Positions 1 through 11,384 of a stretch of DNA of 64,000 nucleotides are shown here, one piece after another (position 1 is the first letter of the stretch; each line of letters starts with the position of its first letter). Both the position numbers and the translations under genes were made by a program. A model generated the notes under the pieces. The model had not been told where the DNA came from. It was given only the letters and a program-made list of their open reading frames with translations, and ran no database searches. This DNA is from Fasciolopsis buskii. Lineage: Eukaryota > Platyhelminthes > Trematoda > Plagiorchiida > Fasciolidae. The stretch spans positions 61,677-125,676 of the forward strand of contig LUCM01008455.1 of NCBI GenBank assembly GCA_008360955.1. The letters are read 5' to 3'.

Positions 1-535
1 GTAAGACGAGAGCCAGGATAGAAGAGGATCGGTGATGCCAAAGGAGCTTACTTTGGCTAAAAGGTGCAGATGAGGGACACGGTCAAAGGCTTTAGACATA
101 TCGAAGTAGATGACTGAGAATGCCAAACCCCTGTTCGCTAGGTTAGTTAGGAGGTTTAGGAAGTCAAATTGACAGGTGGAGCAAGAACGAGATTGGAGAA
201 ATCCGTGCTGTTTGGGGCCAAGGATTTTGGAGGCCAAAAGGTAGTCCACGATGGATCGTTTTGCAACCTTCTCCGTAACCCTGGAGATAACAGGCGTGTG
301 GTTGATGGGACGGTAATTGGACATATCATGCAGAGACCCCATTTTATGGATAGGGGTTGTTATAGATTGCTTCCAGTAGACCGGGATTGCACCAGATTTA
401 ATTAAAAGTGTGAAGAGGTTCAGCAGTAGCAAAGGTAAATCAAGGCCACAACTAATAACAACTGATGGAGGAATGCCATCAGGGCCTTGGTAAGACCCTG
501 GTTTGAAGTTGGCTAAATGTTGTTCATTAGTCTTG
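1..535 (-). CDS. LINE reverse transcriptase, N-terminal half (partial)
   Basis: From about 535 down to 1 the minus strand is open without a stop and reads as the first RT motifs of a non-LTR element: YQGPDGIPPS (motif 1), PVYWKQSITTPIHK and SNYRPI (motif 2), QHGFLQSRSCSTC, and VIYFDMSKAFDRVPH (motif A), whose first catalytic Asp is at about 100-102. After motif A comes LLSWLSSYL, where the window ends; the YADD motif B/C region lies outside. The frame differs from the preceding linker frame, so a frameshift lies near 513-540. The enzyme copies element RNA at the nicked target site. Confidence 0.88.
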
Positions 536-2329
536 ACATCAAAGGACGCAGAAGATAAGGTGCAGTTATTCCTTTTCTGTAGTTCGGGTGGGTCGCTGAC
601 TGCAGCTGGGGCCATGGAGGAGGCGAAATATTGATTGAATGCCACAGAGGTGTCTTTGGGGTTGTCGCAGACTCACCATTAGGAAAAACTAGGAAGTTCA
701 CTGATGGTTTGCGATCATGGGATCTTAGTTTATATATTTTTGAAAGTATTATGGGGTTATTTTTATGCTTTAGTGCCCTAACTTCTTCTTTACGAAGGAG
801 AGATTCACTTAGGCGAGAGATGGTGTCGGATAGATGGTGTAAAAGAATAAACTTGGAAAAGTCATGTGTCAAGGAAAAGTGCCGTTGCAACTTAGCATAT
901 TTGACTTTCAAAGAGGCAAGTTTTGAAGTCTTTTTTCTGCCCATTTGTTCTATAATGGTCAGTTTCGAGATGCAGCTGGCCATGTTGCGATAAAATTCAT
1001 CTGCAGCGGTCTGTGGGTCAGTCGCTAGGACAAAGCTTCCCCAGTCACGTTGGCGTACTAGAGAGGGAAATTGCTGCCAGTTAAGATAGGGTGGATGAGT
1101 TATGTCAATAGGATGGTTAGGGAGGGAGGCATGGACATGGATTCTACCGTGAACTACCCTGTGGTCGCTCCCTGGAAATTTATTTCCGACATGAACCAAG
1201 ATTTGGTGATCAGTATATGTAAAGATAAGATCTAATATACTATTTCTGTTGGGTGACGCTACGTGCTGTACCCAACCCCATGATGTAGATGAAAGACGAA
1301 TGATGGGGGAACGATTGTTGGGCAGTACTCGTAGACCAGGTTACGCCAGGAAGATCGAAGTCTCCGGCAATGATTTTCGATGTTAATGGGAGGGATGCAA
1401 GGTAGTCAAATGCGTTTGCTAAGAGGGGGAGCCCAATTTCAGTATGAACTGGAGAGCGATAGATGCAGGCACTATTAATAACCCAGGACGACAACTTGAT
1501 AGTGAGCCATACCGATTCTTGGATCGGTTCGAGTGTAGGATGCGTAAGAACGGAGACTGATAGGCCCTGCCTTACATAAATAAGGCAACCGCTCCCCACG
1601 GCGGTCGTTTCTAGTACCTCTAAAGGATTGGTATTCCGCAAGAGAAGTTGCACTATTAGGTGTATCCTCGGTAAGCCAAGACTCAGTGATAAAGATTATA
1701 TCCGGGTTGGAAGACGCCGCAAAGCTTTTTAAGTGGGTGAATTTATTTAGGATTGAACGACAGTTAATTAGCACAAGAGAGAATGGTATGTTGCCGTCCA
1801 GGCGGAGTGAGTGGTGCGGTTGCGAAGATAGAGAGATGGTGCGTGGAGGGTTAATTATGATGGGAATAGTTTGGTAAGCAGATGGAATTAGTTCTATTTT
1901 AGTGAGCGTTGAATGAGATACGACAGAAGAAGGTGGAGGTGAGGAAGAACGAGGGCATATAGCCTTTTTCATTATGCCAGCATGGGGGTAACTCGAAGTG
2001 CTGCGGGCACCAGTGTGTAGGGAGGCAGAAAGAGGGTGGGTTTGGGTGAGAAAAAAGGTTGCGGTGGTGATTCGAGAAAGGAGGAGAAAGAGGAACTTTT
2101 CTAGCAGGGTAGATATGGTCGAAAAAAGAGATATTAATGGAATGGGGCACGGTCGTTCTGTTTTGGTCGAGGCGCTAGTAAGTGGAGGTTGGTGATAGCA
2201 CCGATATGACGGGGAAGGTATGCTTAATGGGGGCCAGGGACAGACTTTTTGGGAAATCTGACGCAACAGCGAAGGACTTTCGCGGGGAACAGCAGGCGCA
2301 TCGCTAGGCCTTTTAAATCTACGGTGCAC
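513..2329 (-). pseudogene. LINE ORF2 N-terminal part: AP-type endonuclease and linker
   Basis: Three minus-strand frames (2329-1475, 1653-1240, 1199-513) join into one endonuclease plus linker. The endonuclease nicks target DNA to prime reverse transcription. Visible hallmarks in order are NCRSILNKF (usual NARSL.NK), FITESWL (metal-binding Glu), RGTRNDRRGE followed in the next frame by GCLIYV, ACIYRSP, AGDFDLPGVTW (usual GDFN.P.I.W) and GSDHRVV (catalytic SDH). The linker at 1100-513 is basic and leads into the RT. Frameshifts lie near 1600 and near 1230. All expected catalytic positions are still recognisable, which sets this copy apart from the other LINEs in the window. Confidence 0.85.
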
Positions 2330-2344
2330 GTCCGCGGTTTTCTT

Positions 2345-3301
2345 TCAGATCGGAAAAGCTCTCGGCAGTGACCTTTCAGTCCCTGTGAAACGAACGGCGG
2401 GCAATCGAAAGTCAGCGCGGTTACAGCCAGGCAGTTGAGGCACCGGGGTGATGGGGCTAACAGTGGGGTGGAATAGAGTGGGGTCGGAGTATTTTGGTCG
2501 CTGGGCTAATAACGCCGGCGTTGTTCCTTCGGGGAGTAGTTTGTTGCTTGTTGATGGTGTAAGCGCAGGTTTACCATCAGTAGCAATTGTCTTAAGGGTC
2601 TGCATGGGGCAGGGCCAGTTTTGATTGTTGCTAGACATTTTTGCTTCGCGGGGAGAAGAGAGATATTGCGGCCCAAGGAGAAAGTCGTAGGTGAGGGGTT
2701 TAGATGCGGGCGTTTCCGGGATGACCGTGGCAAAGGAGACGGTAATGAGCTGTCTAAGTCAGCACTTTCCTGTGGCTGTGGTGGGGCCACGGGGACCGGT
2801 TTAGGTACCAAGCCCCTAGCTATGCCGGGTAGCTTGGGGGATTTTATGTTTGGTAGAGCCGTTTTTGGGTTCTCACTTGCATGCAGTCTGAGGGCCTCCC
2901 CCTGAATAAGGGTTTTGTCAGGGGTCATTTTTATGGACCTGAACGGGGTAGTTGAGGCCATCTTAGCTTCACTCCTCAAAAACTGCTCTGCAGCAGCGAG
3001 GCTAAGGAAATGGAGCAGTACAGGACATGCTACGCTTAACATTTGTTTACGTAGTCTTAGACAGTGGCAGGATTATCCTGTTATATTGCCAGCAGAGAAG
3101 ACCGTCTTTTAACGTATCTAGTGGAATGCGGTCAGGGACACTGTAAACCACAGCATTAAACGGTCTTAGGTTTCTTTGCTTAATTTCTGATGATATTGAG
3201 TCGATAGCCCGATAGACACCAGCGAGATATTCTCGTAGTGGGTTTCCGGGCGTCCCAGTTGGGTAGGTAAGAGAAAGCAGCTTTGAAATTACTGGTTCCA
3301 T
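2345..3301 (-). pseudogene. LINE ORF1-like protein, frameshifted
   Basis: The Met at 3301 opens an 84-codon frame, and the protein continues in another frame at 3042-2506 (178 codons), implying one frameshift near 3050-3080. The junction region reads as RLRK followed by SVACPVLLHF, and then AAEQFLRSEA and the basic, proline-rich stretch PSPLPRSSRKRPHLNPSP. An N-terminal part with VPDRIP, a hydrophobic strand and a basic proline-rich tail is the arrangement seen in ORF1 proteins of CR1-type elements, which bind element RNA. A third frame (2638-2345) may hold the ORF1 tail or the spacer before ORF2. The role is inferred from position upstream of the endonuclease; no zinc knuckle was found. Confidence 0.6.
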
Positions 3302-4989
3302 CAGTAAAATTTTGTTGTTTATCTCATGAATCGCTTGCTATAATTTCCGTACTATATTGTTAGTCTCCACGAACAAATCTGGGACACTAACGGTGCAAGC
3401 TAGTGGCCGGCGAACGGGTTGTGAGGGTGTGGAAGCGGTGCGTCAAGCTGCTACGATCTTGGTACGTTTAGGCCTAGAGACCGCCATTTTAACAAAGCGG
3501 GATGATGACGGTCGGAAACTGCGGAAGTGTAACGATACGGGACGAATATCTAGCAGTCTATGTGTCGCGTTGCTTTTGGACGACTGGACAGCGACGCTAA
3601 GCGATGGGATTGGTAAACGAGAGAATGGGTAAACAGGCCGCTTCTTGCAATTAATCGTGAAAAGAGAGAGATAGGTCGATGTCGCTTACGGTTTACAATA
3701 TAAAGGCGTTTAATAAAACGCCGTGTCAAGGCTGTGAGTGTTACAGTTGGATCTCAAGTAGAAAGTCAGAATTTTTATGTGGAGATCAGCTCCAAATAAG
3801 ATGTCCAGAAAAATTTGGCAAATTATTTTTGACCAGGAAAAAGCCTTAAAGCTGCTAAGACTACTACAAAAACACCCTAGTTGACTAAAAAACTAAAAGA
3901 GAACTCAACACGAGGAGCGGTGAAAGGCAGTTGGTCGGTGCGGACCATTGTTGTTCAATTTTGATTACAAATATGATCCTGAGTGTTAAACTACTTAGGG
4001 AATTTCCAGTGCGAAAGTTTGTCGATTTCAAGGTTCAGCCCTCATCAGCAACCAGTCATTAGTATTGACCATCCGCCATCGATGTCCCGCGGGTGCGCAT
4101 CAAAAATCTCGGATAGTAACATTGGGATAATTTTACATTCTGCGTAGTGATACTTTTATAGTCATTGAACCACTGTGCATGCTACCACAGAGAAGGAAAC
4201 CCTCATCGTAATCAGCCGTTTTTAGAATCTTGCCGCCCAAACCGGCACTGCATGCAGCCGGGCCCGCATCGAGTACTTGCCGAATCCAGATGGAAAGGAC
4301 AAAGGCATGGTTACAAAAATCATCATTGTGCCTCTCTTGTCTTTCAGTGCCGGCTCGGGTTGGCTGCTTGAATGGTTCGCGAGTCAATTCTTCCCGCAAA
4401 AGCTGAGGAACTTTGAGCGTTTATAGCATGTTTTCAGGTTCTGTAGTTGCATTAATTCTAGGAAGCGTGTGTCAGATTGATTTTCCGCCGAATTTGCTAT
4501 TTTTTGGTTTGTTTTTTAGCCTACTCAGGATGGAAGCGTCAAAAAAGCCTCTATCTCTGCAGATGCCCTGTAGCACTACCTTTGATTTGCTTGCATTTGC
4601 GGCGGCTCATTCGATGGGCTTGAAGCATCTTACACTCACCGTATCCACTGCCAAAGCTGCCTTACGCATCTCTGGAAGCAGAATATGTAATGGCCCACGC
4701 TTGTGACTTGAGTCCTGCGAGCTTATCTTAAGGTAATAACTGCCATTTTCCTTAGTCCATCATTCATAAGCCATGACGCCGTAGCCTCCCCCTGATGGCC
4801 CTGAAAACGCATATAACTCTCCTTTCTGGTTTGTGTCTTTCGAGGCTAGGCATAGCAAAAGTTTATGCTTTGGATTCTCCTAGGACTAGCATGACACTTT
4901 CAACAACGAATTATCTCCGGGAGCAATGAAATCATTTCAACGAAATTTCTTTCTGCATAATTCTCGGGGCAATATTTATCCGGGAATCA
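3302..4989. other. No gene recognised; possible LINE 5' region and BEL/Pao remnant
   Basis: Bases 3302-3700 flank the LINE start and may be its 5' untranslated region. Bases 3700-4130 show nothing recognisable. On the minus strand at about 4560-4650 the words RCFKP and a following short frame could be the downstream part of the BEL/Pao element at 4990-5410, but the match is too short to annotate. On the plus strand, near 4650-4700, one frame spells EAEYVMAHAC, resembling a copia RNase H motif; see the rejected list. Confidence 0.4.
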
Positions 4990-5410
4990 ATCAAGAGAAT
5001 CTAACTAGTTGGAAACTGAAGACGGGATCCCTTGCGTATAAAACGTGGTTCGACAGAATTCGGATAAACAGAAGAACTCACTGGTTCGGGCACCCCATTG
5101 CATTCCGAGAGTGAATTTGGTTTTTCTGGGGATACATACAACCAGCGGTCTTTTCTTGGATATTTGTTTGCTGAGACGACTTCTATGGTGCGGGGGTTTT
5201 TGACATCCGTTTAGTACGTTGGAAGCCACTCCTCTTCAATGGATTCATCAGACTAACCAAGCATTCTTTGTTTGTGGCATCCCCCAAGAATGAACGGATG
5301 TGATCATCAGCATAGAAATTGCCGGGAACACTATCCTTTTTAGCCCCTTCAGTTGAATTGCCGTGTATTTCCATTGTTCTTAGGAATGCGCAATTTGCGC
5401 AAAAGTGCAA
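4990..5410 (-). mobile_element. BEL/Pao LTR retrotransposon, reverse transcriptase fragment
   Basis: Two overlapping minus-strand frames (5410-5183 and 5229-5005) together read like the RT core of a BEL/Pao element. The first has CANCAFLRT, then VPGNFYADDHIRSF, corresponding to the family's PSCANFALR and NFYVDD motifs; both catalytic Asp residues (about 5303-5308) are kept. It continues into GFQRTKRMS (family GFRLTKW.S). The second frame gives TLGMQWGARTSEF and YTQGIPSSVS, the family's ALGMQWD..TDEF and TRRGILSSVSS. A frameshift lies between them and stops follow. No LTRs were identified, and sequence above 5410 does not continue the RT, so the insertion is a broken internal fragment. This is the only BEL/Pao signal I can support in the window. 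Confidence 0.72.
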
Positions 5411-6761
5411 TGATACTAGTCCAGTGAATGGGACGTCATCTCATACTCCGCTACTGGTTCGTCTATGTCACTCATGTTTAACCGCATAGGTTAAAACATG
5501 TTTTATCCCTGTTTTTATATTTACCTGCCAAAATCTTTCCTTCATTTTAGCACATAATACGAATTTGACCAATCAAAGGTGGCAGAGAACGTCGACCATT
5601 AGCATAGCCCAACCTGGCCTCTACAACGGCCGATCGGTGAGCAACGTTCCTCAAAACATGGCCGCGCGATCAGACGCTACGCTACATTTCTCGGTCTTCT
5701 GAGTGATGGGGAGAAACACTTGGGCAAACATCATATGCACAGGCACCTATTCTATGTGTACAAGAGTTTCGTAGTGCGCCACCACCTCGGAGTATTGTTC
5801 CAATGGCCATTGTCACGACGAAATCCTTTTGCTCAATGTAATGACCTGCGAATCAAGTATGTCCTATTGATTGCTGTTCGGTCCGTTTGTGGACGCCTGA
5901 GAAACGCACCCCAAAATTTCCACGGAAAAATTCTCCCCCTCTTTAAACTGTCCCCAATGCCATAACGTTAAACAAAATACCCAGTGACCTTGTGAAACTA
6001 GGATGGGTCTTTTCGCCCTTATCAACTTAGGTTCAAATTTCCGGCAGACACAAGAAAAAGAATAGCTCAGAGGGGAGAAAAGGGGGATTATAGGTGTTGT
6101 GGCTGTAATTCAGCGAAAGGGCCGATATTTGGGCGCTTCCGCCAATTTTCCGTGTTCATGTAATGAGTGTGCTTCCCACAGTCGGGCAGGTCTACCGGTC
6201 ACGTCGTGTATTCAGAAAGTTTTTCTGCCCACGTTACGTTGTCCTCAGGGATCACATTACTCGGTCTCCAGTTCCGAGCAGACGTGGAGTAAGGAGTGTC
6301 AGGCGTCATTGGTGAGTCGTGTGGGCTAACATAGTTGTTTTGATTCGGCATGGTTTGTTCGACCTCGGGCGTTATAGGCAGCTAATGGGCCAAGTTTGTT
6401 TCGTATTTTGCAGAAGCATGCAGGGTGACAGCTTTAATGTGCATGTTGGACCCTTGTTGCGGCAGCACCGCAAACGTATAAGTCTGCAATGAGACAAGAG
6501 AAGAGAGTTAGTCTGGAGATTATCCAGCCGAGGTTTACGATGAGCGCGATAGTACTAGTACTGAGAGGGTTATTTCCGCTTGAGTATGGTGCAAATTCTA
6601 ATAACCTAGGCATAACTCAAATGCCTTCTCACTATGTATGTGAAGGTTTGTAATTGAAATAAGTTTTCTTACCGTTATTAGCTACAAAGCAAAGGAGGGA
6701 GCTTGATGTGCTGTGATAGCTTGATCTACCACGGAGATAATTTCGTGGCGAAAAACGTGAC
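5411..6761. other. Unassigned sequence
   Basis: No coding motif, RNA gene or clear repeat was recognised on either strand. Short open frames here (for example 5720-5965 and 6099-6329 on the plus strand) have no recognisable domain. The upstream part of the BEL/Pao RT would be expected here on the minus strand but is not visible. Confidence 0.4.
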
Positions 6762-8279
6762 AATAATAATATATAATTCTCGATTAGCGAGAACCATGCG
6801 CAGGGCAGGACTGAATATGTGCACAGTGATGCAAAGGAAACGTGTACAAGGGAGATCAAAAGGGACAAGAAGATGGGGCAACCTTAAGTCATTGGGTAAC
6901 TATACTGGAAAGTAGAATCAGTCGCTGCAAAGCAATGCGAAAAGCACAAGTATATCAGCCTGAAATCAAAACTAGAAAACTAGTTTCACAAGGCTAAACA
7001 GAGTTTCCTGGGAGTGTTTGCTAGCAGATGACGACTAGTAATTTTGTGTGTAAGTGCACTAAATGTGATTATCACCGAGGCGACAAATGACCGGAGATCA
7101 ATTGCGGATGTCGAGGTACGGTCGGAGTTGCCAAACGGCAAGAGCGTTACTTAATGGATCAAAGAGTTGAGCTGAGGGTATTTGGGGTAGAAATAATACA
7201 GTAACTGGATTGAAGTAGTGAAAACCAAGCAAAGCACCAAGCAAAGTGGATAAGATAATCCCACTGAGCAACAATAAAAGGGGCGATATAATGCTGCAAA
7301 GGGTAGAGGAATACTGTCGAGATCATCTGAAGCAATCTCCACAGAGAAAATGGAACTCCAAGACTACCGATTGCGTTCATTTGCGGCTGAGCGTAAGCTG
7401 GACTGAGAGGCGCGTTGAAGAAGAGACGTTTTGTGTAAGATCACTTCTTAAATACACTCATCGAGAATGTCCTGTATGCTGTCATGTTTGTTGTCGCAGC
7501 TTTTGATTTTAACCAGAGTTATAGGTGGGGGGTTGGGGAGGTGCGCAAGAAATTCCAGTAACGATAGCGGGTGTGTTTTTGCCCGATCATAAATATTCTT
7601 CTAAGGTAGAATATTCAAGGCAATCAGCGGCGTAATTTCGGTTGAACGGACCAGTATTCTAGCTCGGAAATCGGCGTCTCAGCAAGAGTGAGAATATAGC
7701 AGAAATTGGATCTGCTCCTACGAGTGCAGAACTGGTAACAGCGTGTTTAACCCCGGTGCGGGATGTGAAACAAAAGAGAGACGTAGTCTGGCTTGATTGC
7801 CAGCCCGGGATTGTGGTGATTAGTAAACCGTGAGCAAAGGACCTGCAACATTGTGATATTGCGAAAAGATTTGGTAATCAGACCTGCACTACAGTAAGTT
7901 TAAGGCGTATTTGTAGATTTGGGGTTATCAGGAATGGCCTATCCAGAGTCAACAAGCCAGTAAAGAGGATAAGATGACATGAGAAGTGAGGAGTACGTAG
8001 GCCGAATGATTTTACAATCACGGAAATTGATGAGAACACTTCTCCATCCAATAGTACGCTGACATTTTGTTAGACCCAGGTTGTGAACGTTTCAATGGTT
8101 AGTCAACTCTGTCAGCGGTAACAGGGGTGCGCCTACTACAGGGGGAAAGTAAGCTAAAGAATGTATTAGGCTGGATGTGTGAGAAAGTAGGGTACTAGGA
8201 GGTGAATCTGAATTCCGAGGTTGCGAGATGGTGATCTCAGTGAAGTCTCAAGCATAAACTAGAATTCTAACCCATGTTT

Positions 8280-8600
8280 CTAGACCTCTTCTAGTCTAAT
8301 GTTAGTCTGTTTCAGGTTAATTAAGTGCGGGACATCCAGTAAATTTGCCATCTGTGCCTTGAATTGGGCTAAATTTGGGCACGATCGCAGGAAACCAAGG
8401 AGATTGTTCCGAAGTTTAGAGTAAGAACTTGTGAAGAATTTTGCCTCTGTCGATAGTCCAGTCAAATGCATTTTTATCGAGCTGTATCTACTACCAAGTA
8501 GAGATGGGGGACTATCAGCGTCGTGTATGACGTTTTTAGCAGAATGAGCGTTATTATGACAACGATTAAAGAGAACCGAAAGGTTCACTGTGACTCGACG
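8280..8600 (-). pseudogene. LINE family B reverse transcriptase C-terminal end
   Basis: A 102-codon minus-strand frame spells RCHNNAHSAKNVIHDAD, LLGSRYSSIKMHLTGLS, AKFFTSSYSKLRNNLLGFL and FKAQMANLLDVPHLINL. The FF...S.LWN.L...L......FK..L pattern is the usual last conserved block of CR1/Jockey-type RT proteins (FFSNRV...WN.LP...V...S...FK..L). Copy 2 has the same block at about 12850-13060 on the same strand, with NSKLWNTLLSSLRPCPNL. The frame ends with EV at 8280. The conserved Trp of the block is replaced by Arg here but kept in copy 2. Confidence 0.7.
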
Positions 8601-9017
8601 AAGCCAGAGGGGTTCAAAATCAAGCTAAATAAATGACCTAGGATATATCAAATGAACCCCAGCTGCACATTCTCGATTGCGATTCCATCAACTTTACGCA
8701 CATAAGTGAAGTTGATCAGGCAATATTGGAGGTGGAATCTTGCAAGGGACTTGGGGATTAGCCTGCAATTCCGAGTAAGGAATGCCCCTAAAACCATTGT
8801 AGTGGTTCATTAATCTACGGAAGCCTGGTTGTTAACTTGGTCGCGGAAGTCGAAAGAGCAGGAGTACTGTAGCCCCAAATCCGTAAACGTGTGTGAGACA
8901 AAAATTGACATTCCACTTATGGAGAAGGGGCTAGGGGGAGCATGAAATTTGTTATTAAAGTGCTGTTGGTAAAATAGAACTTAATAAACCGCTTGGAGCA
9001 CCAGTTATCAAGAGGCT

Positions 9018-9290
9018 TTAGGTCTTCATTGATAAGTGCAAGCGGGGAGTTAAGTGAACCAGCTTCGAAGAAAAAGACTGCCTTAATATCGTCGGCAAAC
9101 AGCAGTGGTGTTCCAGGACGAATAATTTTGAAAAGATCACTAAAATGTTAGAAGAAATAGGAGAGGACCTAGGACACTCCCTTGAATGACCATACTGGCA
9201 ACGGCACAGGGCGGGCAAAAACAATCGCCAATATTGGCTACCTGAAGGAGAGCGGATAGGTAGGATAATAGTCTTCTAAAAAAACAAAAA
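9018..9290 (-). pseudogene. LINE family B RT palm fragment
   Basis: On the minus strand, LSYLSALLQVANIGDC is followed by ASMVIQGSVLGPLLFLL, matching the RT segment between motifs A and C (WLS.YLS..FQ.V...G......GVIQGSVLGPLLF.L). The following catalytic region lies at about 9060-9110, where the plus strand reads gtcggcaaacagcag, the complement of a LFADD-type motif that copy 2 keeps intact. Frameshifts separate the pieces. Upstream sequence stops at a poly-A-rich stretch near 9278-9297, which marks the junction with the next repeat. Confidence 0.6.
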
Positions 9291-9296
9291 CAAAAA

Positions 9297-11384
9297 CATT
9301 CGCTATCACTGGCACCCTTATTTTTATTAACTCTTCTGTTCATGCAAATGACTGGCCTGTAGACATCACCTTGTTTCGGACGAACCCAAACGATATCCTC
9401 CAGACAAAATAAGGCAAACGTCTTGGATTCTTTCTTCATCGTACCACATCGATATCTATCCATTTCGGCTAATTCAGACTTCAAACTATCGCCATAAATA
9501 CAGAGTCCTATGTGGTATCTTCTCTCCACATAGTGGCCGTTTACATCTACCATACCCACTGGCCTCGACCATTTATATTTTCGAAAGGCATGGCATCATA
9601 GAGTGAAATATAACCCTTGATTTCCAAGTGGAATTTAGTCAATCCCTAGTGCATCTATCTTTGTAGTTTGATCTTTATTTATATAGCAGCAGTTATTCCC
9701 TGTCCATCCTATTAAATACCAGCTCATTCTCCTTACTCACAGTGTAGACGATCCTACCAGATACCGGTTCATTCTGTTTACTCATAGCGCGAACGATCCA
9801 CACACTAGACTAGCCAGCCCACCTATTTAAAAACGTATATATATATATATGTCTATAAAAAAGAAAACCCAGATTACTCAGTCACCGTCCGTATATTTTG
9901 AATTGTACTATGCGCCCTAGTAACTTCTTTCTCTGAGCTGCCTGTAAGATTGATCGCTTCTTAATCTGCAGCTGGCAGCTAGGCCAGACTGCCGTCCGTC
10001 TTTTTTCTCTCTTCCAGGCCTTATAGTCCTGTTTGGATAGAAACAATTCCCCAATGCTCTGGCGATAATCCGATCCTGGAAAGACGATGTATCCCTTACC
10101 ATACCATGCTCAAACTCCTTCCACGACACCTCGAGCACGTGGGCGTTACCACAATAGTGCGGGGCGCGGTCATATCCACCGCTTTGGCCGGCGCACATCG
10201 GGCGGGCAGCTCGGCTGCAGCGGTGTGCGGGTGCAACTAGGTTGGCGGAATACACCTCCTGCGTTCACCCTCTAACGGTGTTTTTCACGTTGGGTGGCCA
10301 GCACTCGGTCAGCCCCACCCATTAGCACTGTTGTGGTAAACAGCACTGTAGCTCATAAGTTCATGTGCACCACTTTGTACTGGCTTCCTCTTACTCCTTC
10401 CGAAATTCTTCTAACAAATCCATACAAAAAGAACTCACGAATGGTCAGCATTTTTATTGGCATGTGATATGAACGGACGTTCACAATGCATATTGACACC
10501 CGAAGACAGCTGAAAACCGTCGTTTTTCATTAACCTCTATTTTCATCTGCGGAATTTGGCAATAGACCGATGCTCCTGGTAACAGTTCTTCACTCGAGTC
10601 CACCAGACATTGACCCATTTGACTCCGGTTCTCCTTCTTTTCCAGTGCCACCTTCATCTCTAGACCAAGCTGAAATTTATGAACTCAAAATTGCTCGAAA
10701 CAAACCTCATGTATTAGTATTACGATGGCACAATACCCATCCTTTGTCGCCGCTCTCCTTGTTAAATCGGTGTGTGCCTTCTGAATTTGAGTTTTTTACT
10801 GCGTTTTGATATCCAGTCTAGTTTTCGCTCATTTCCATTCCGTTATCGCATCCATACTGATATTCATCTCCACCCTATGACTCTCTTGACTATTGAGTAT
10901 CCCGGCCAACGGGCGGCGACAGCCATTGCCCTCCAGGCATATTTTGCGCCCGCGATACGCACCTTTGTTGCATTCAAACAATATAACTCGCAGTGTAGGA
11001 CTGGAATGCAACCACAGAAAAATCTTTGCGAACAATTACCTAGCTTTGAATTAAAGCCCCCTGCTCGGGAAACCACATTGCCCGTTATGATCCTGTGAGC
11101 GTAAACCACATTGCATTGTATGTTTGGTTTCCGTTTTCCATTTCTTCATTGTGCCTTCCTGGCCTAATTTTAATATTATCTTGCGCATGACTCTCGTATG
11201 TCGAAAGATATACAAAAACAAACAAGCCTCCCAAATCACTAGAGGTCGCTTTCACCATCTGTCCCTTTCGATTCACATAGTACGTATTTCCATGTGCATC
11301 ATCTATGTAAAAAAATGATCTTGCCATGCGCATGCATTTCGCAATCGAGAAATATGCATTATTATTATTATTATTATTATTATT
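9297..11384 (+). mobile_element. LINE family B-related 3' region, plus-strand copy (repeat pair with 52198-54143)
   Basis: About 2.1 kb align along their length with 52198-54143 on the same strand (for example the shared words around 10290-10400 and 53060-53160, and around 10830-10960 and 53610-53740). The 3' end reads as the family B terminus followed by (ATT)9 at 11358-11384. The last few hundred bases also match, in reverse complement, the 3' ends of the minus-strand copies at 6762, 30367 and 35610. No RT frame is present in this copy. Contained features are a (TA)n run at 9836-9850 and an imperfect direct repeat of about 50 bases at 9718-9800. A 112-codon minus frame (10255-9917) is partly conserved in the second copy; its function is unknown. 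Confidence 0.75.
11358..11384. repeat. (ATT)9 microsatellite shared by two opposed LINE tails
   Basis: Nine uninterrupted ATT units. To the left is the 3' end of the plus-strand copy ending in aaatatgc; to the right the 3' end of the minus-strand copy 2. One tract therefore serves as the tail of both elements, which lie tail to tail. Confidence 0.9.

Larger units (their letters stand above)
1..3301 (-). mobile_element. CR1/Jockey-type LINE, 5' part through RT motif A, truncated by window edge
   Basis: Read on the minus strand, this stretch has the order of a complete non-LTR retrotransposon: an ORF1-like protein (3301 to about 2345), then an apurinic-type endonuclease (2329 to about 1130), a linker, and the first half of a reverse transcriptase that leaves the window at base 1. 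Frameshifts break it near 3050-3080, 1600 and 1230, but there are few other lesions, so it is the youngest-looking LINE here. Bases 3302 to about 3700 could be its 5' untranslated region; I cannot place its 5' end. Family assignment (CR1/Jockey superfamily) comes from the domain order and motif style and is not resolved further. Confidence 0.85.
6762..9290 (-). mobile_element. LINE family B, copy 1, 5'-truncated with (ATT)n tail
   Basis: The minus-strand element ends in an (ATT)-type tail (plus strand AAT repeats at 6762-6770). About 1.5 kb of 3' untranslated sequence is shared with copy 2 (11386-12830), and RT remnants follow at 8280-8600 and 9018-9290. The segment around 8270-8400 aligns base by base with 12862-12990 at roughly three in four positions by eye. 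The element stops near 9290, where a plus-strand repeat begins. RT remnants are IQGSVLGPLLFLL (family QGSVLGPLLF) at about 9140-9180 and the C-terminal FFTSSYSKLRN...FLRSCPNL block. The copy is old, with many stops and frameshifts. Confidence 0.75.

Noticed and set aside
4640..4710. EAEYVMAHAC on the plus strand, resembling the copia RNase H motif
   Set aside because: Only about ten residues match, the preceding SW.SK.Q block is absent, and the nearest real element is a minus-strand BEL/Pao fragment.
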